From Deltaproteobacteria bacterium (GTDB lineage: Bacteria > Desulfobacterota > Syntrophorhabdia > Syntrophorhabdales > Syntrophorhabdaceae): a stretch of 7,854 nucleotides of DNA. The notes beneath the pieces are model-generated. The model had not been told where the DNA came from and made no database searches. It was given only the letters and a program-made list of their open reading frames with translations. Positions 6,523 to 7,854 of the stretch are shown here, piece by piece. Position 1 is the stretch's first letter, and each line of letters starts with the position of its first letter. The DNA is taken from positions 1,361-9,214 of the forward strand of contig DNYO01000094.1 in assembly GCA_003506795.1 (NCBI GenBank), written 5' to 3'. Both the position numbers and the translations under genes were made by a program.

Positions 6523-6569
6523 TGAAGCTTCCGCCACCAGCACCAGTTCCTGACCTTCCCTATCTTCAT
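6516..6569 (-). CDS. Trp-codon leader peptide of the ior operon
   Basis: This 17-codon ORF encodes MKIGKVRNWCWWRKLQV. Trp is specified at codons 9, 11 and 12 (TGG TGC TGG TGG), in the style of the trp-operon leader peptides. The ATG (6567-6569) is only about 2-3 nt downstream of the transcription start predicted from the -10 box, and no Shine-Dalgarno sequence is visible, so initiation would be leaderless or nearly so. The stop TGA (6516-6518) falls inside segment 1 of the RNA switch. Inferred role: when charged tRNA-Trp is scarce the ribosome stalls at the Trp codons and leaves segment 1 free; when it is plentiful the ribosome reaches the stop and covers segment 1. A second short frame, GTG 6541-6543 to TAA 6508-6510 (VLVAEASGVRP), overlaps and has an AGGA 4 nt upstream. 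It is less convincing. Confidence 0.68.
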   Translation of the reverse strand: MKIGKVRNWCWWRKLQV

Positions 6570-6577
6570 AATGGCTT

Positions 6578-6607
6578 GTTATATCACGGGAAAAACGGAG
6601 ATGTCAA
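6578..6607 (-). promoter_or_regulatory. Sigma70-type promoter of the leader and ior operon
   Basis: The minus strand has a perfect -35 TTGACA (6602-6607), an 18-nt spacer, and -10 TATAAC (6578-6583, 5 of 6 consensus). Transcription would start near 6571-6572, just before the leader-peptide ATG. It is the strongest promoter-like sequence in the window and faces the aminotransferase-ior operon. No operator palindrome overlapping it was recognised. Confidence 0.75.
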
Positions 6608-6633
6608 CAAACAAACCCGCCTTCACGCTTCTC

Positions 6634-6662
6634 TGGTCATTCCCTTCACAATCGTGTATACT
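6634..6662 (+). promoter_or_regulatory. Predicted promoter of the transaldolase gene
   Basis: TGGTCA (6634-6639, 4 of 6 of the -35 consensus), a 17-nt spacer and TATACT (6657-6662, 5 of 6 of the -10 consensus) would start transcription near 6669, leaving a 5' leader of about 38 nt. Its -35 box lies 26 bp from that of the opposing operon promoter, so the two are back to back. Confidence 0.55.
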
Positions 6663-6706
6663 TTTACAGTTTTTTAGTACATCGAAAAAAACCCGGAGGT
6701 TAGATA

Positions 6707-7351
6707 ATGAAATTTTTTATAGACACTGCCAACATTGACGAGATCAAGAAGGGCATGGAAATGGGACTTGTTGACGGTGTCACCACAAATCCGTCTTTGC
6801 TCGCAAAAGAGAAGAAGGATCCCGAGACGGTTCTTCAGGAAATCCTGCGGACGGTCCCCGGGCCCGTCAGCCTGGAAGTGATCGCGACCACGTCCGAAGG
6901 GATGTGCAAAGAGGCACGGAAGCTCGCGGAATTGGGAGAGAACGCCGTCATTAAGATACCCATGACGGAGCAAGGCATAAAGGCCGTCAGGACCCTGACG
7001 GCCGAGGGCATCAAAACGAACGTCACACTTATCTTTCAGCCCGTCCAGGCTCTCATCGCAGCGAAGGCCGGTGCCGCCTACGTGAGTCCCTTCATCGGCA
7101 GGCTCGATGACATTTCACAGAGGGGCATCGAGATCATCGACAGCATCTGCAAGATATTTTACAACTATGCATTCGAGACGGAGGTTATTGTCGCCAGCAT
7201 CCGCAATCCCATGCACGTGCTGGATGCCGCCCTTATCGGGGCTGATATAGCAACAATACCTTTCAACGTGCTCAAGCAGCTCATGAACCACCCCTTGACG
7301 GATATAGGTCTGCAAAACTTTCTGAAGGATTGGGATGGTATAAAGAAGTAG
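6707..7351 (+). CDS. tal: Transaldolase, small TalC/Fsa family
   Basis: This 214-aa TIM-barrel enzyme is likely to transfer a dihydroxyacetone unit between sugar phosphates (fructose 6-phosphate plus erythrose 4-phosphate to sedoheptulose 7-phosphate plus glyceraldehyde 3-phosphate) in the non-oxidative pentose phosphate pathway. Visible motifs are MKFFIDTANIDEI (1-13, Asp6), GVTTNPSLL (24-32), SLEVIATTSEGM (55-66), the Schiff-base segment AVIKIPMT (80-87, Lys83), TNVTLIF (104-110) and YVSPFIGR (125-132). Glu57 and Phe129 occupy the places that are Gln and Tyr in E. coli fructose-6-phosphate aldolase FsaA, which favours transaldolase over aldolase activity. GGAGG (6695-6699), 7 nt before the ATG, supports the start. 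It has its own promoter and is divergent from the ior operon. Its stop lies 11 bp from the stop of the convergent kinase gene, with no clear terminator between. Confidence 0.94.
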   Translation: MKFFIDTANIDEIKKGMEMGLVDGVTTNPSLLAKEKKDPETVLQEILRTVPGPVSLEVIATTSEGMCKEARKLAELGENAVIKIPMTEQGIKAVRTLTAEGIKTNVTLIFQPVQALIAAKAGAAYVSPFIGRLDDISQRGIEIIDSICKIFYNYAFETEVIVASIRNPMHVLDAALIGADIATIPFNVLKQLMNHPLTDIGLQNFLKDWDGIKK

Positions 7352-7362
7352 GCCGGCGCTTC

Positions 7363-7854
7363 TCAGGCTCCGGAATCGAGAAGGTCCCTGACTTTCTTCA
7401 GGAGGTCCCTGGGCAGGATCGGCTTGGCGATGTATTCCAGTGACCGGTCGAGAATTCCCTTCTGGTGGATGATGTCATCGGTGTAGCCGCTCATAAAAAG
7501 GACCCTGATGCCGGGGTCCATGATCTTCAGCCTGTCGTAGGCCTCTTTACCGTTCATCTTCGGCATTACAACGTCGAGTATTACGAGATCCGCCTGGCAG
7601 CGCTTCTGCTGTTCGATGGCCTCGAGGCCGTCCACCGCCTCGAAAACCTTGTAACCCTGTTGCGTGAGAATGGTCCGCAGAAGGCTCCTGAGTTCTCCAT
7701 TGTCTTCCGCGATGAGTATCTTTTCATCACCCCGGGGGTCGTCCGCTATTGCCTCTTCTTTCTTCTCAGGCACGGCTGCGACGATGGGAAGCAGTATCTC
7801 GAAGGTTGTGCCCCGGCCCAGTTCGCTCGTCACGCGTATAGTTCCATTATGCTG
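7363..7854 (-). CDS. Hybrid histidine kinase, C-terminal part (HATPase end plus receiver), 5' cut by window
   Basis: The 163 visible C-terminal residues begin inside the kinase ATP-binding domain: HNGTIRVTSELGRGTTFEILLP (shortened: key residues G4, S10, G13, G15, T16-F18) is the end of HATPase_c with the G2-like GTTF box. A short acidic linker (30-43) leads to a complete receiver domain (45-160) with acidic pocket Glu50-Asp51, phospho-acceptor Asp94 in VILDVVMPKMNG, Ser122 in FMSGYT and Lys144 in YIAKP. All phosphorylation residues are intact. No output domain follows, so phosphate is probably passed to or drained from another protein. A GTG at 7831-7833 is within the domain and is not the start; the frame is open to the window edge. 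Sensor domains and signal are outside the window. Confidence 0.92.
   Translation of the reverse strand, partial: QHNGTIRVTSELGRGTTFEILLPIVAAVPEKKEEAIADDPRGDEKILIAEDNGELRSLLRTILTQQGYKVFEAVDGLEAIEQQKRCQADLVILDVVMPKMNGKEAYDRLKIMDPGIRVLFMSGYTDDIIHQKGILDRSLEYIAKPILPRDLLKKVRDLLDSGA

Noticed and set aside
6508..6543. Alternative leader frame from GTG encoding VLVAEASGVRP
   Set aside because: It has an AGGA at suitable distance, but a weaker start codon and no run of codons for one amino acid relevant to the operon. The Trp frame is favoured, though this one is not excluded.
6362..6553. 63-codon plus-strand frame across the attenuator region
   Set aside because: It runs antisense through the hairpins and part of the repeat array, has no Shine-Dalgarno site, and its composition follows the stems rather than coding sequence.
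6451..6570. T-box or metabolite riboswitch in the operon leader
   Set aside because: No T-box sequence (AGGGUGGNACCGCG-type) or known riboswitch core was recognisable. The Trp-codon ORF placed at the transcript start explains the competing stems more simply.
7349..7365. Shared bidirectional terminator between tal and the kinase gene
   Set aside because: Only 11 bp separate the two stop codons and no stem-loop with T-tracts is visible there.

Overview
The window reads as chromosomal DNA from an anaerobic bacterium, most plausibly a Desulfobacterota or syntroph-like relative. The reasons are a ferredoxin-dependent 2-oxoacid oxidoreductase operon, a hybrid histidine kinase and moderately GC-rich genes with tight operon spacing. 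The taxon is an inference. No phage, IS element, CRISPR array, tRNA or rRNA was seen.

Positions 6130 down to 1 (minus strand) hold one compact operon. In transcription order it encodes: a class I/II PLP aminotransferase (5030-6130); an IorA-like protein that has lost the TPP-binding motif and the ferredoxin domain (3793-5016); iorB (3212-3796); iorA (1409-3205); a family 2 glycosyltransferase (465-1403); and a GNAT acetyltransferase cut by the window edge (1-428). Gaps run from a 4-bp overlap to 36 bp. Aminotransferase plus IorAB interconverts an aromatic amino acid, its arylpyruvate and its arylacetyl-CoA, using ferredoxin.

Positions 6131-6706 are a 576-bp divergent intergenic region with the most interesting content. 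On the minus strand a strong sigma70-type promoter (6578-6607) is followed at once by a 17-codon ORF (6516-6569), MKIGKVRNWCWWRKLQV. Three of its four codons 9-12 are Trp. After it come a set of mutually exclusive RNA hairpins and an intrinsic terminator (6429-6461). This has the layout of a tryptophan attenuator, and it faces the indolepyruvate oxidoreductase operon. About 300 nt of further leader then precede the aminotransferase. They include a tandem array of seven 9-nt-type units (6305-6370).

If the attenuator works as its layout predicts, the operon is switched on by Trp-tRNA starvation. That would suit a biosynthetic role (indoleacetyl-CoA to indolepyruvate to Trp) better than the Trp-degrading role usually assigned to IorAB.

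To the right, a transaldolase of the small TalC/Fsa family (6707-7351) is transcribed on the plus strand from its own promoter. It converges, with an 11-bp gap, on the C-terminal end of a hybrid histidine kinase (7363-7854) that runs in from beyond the window.
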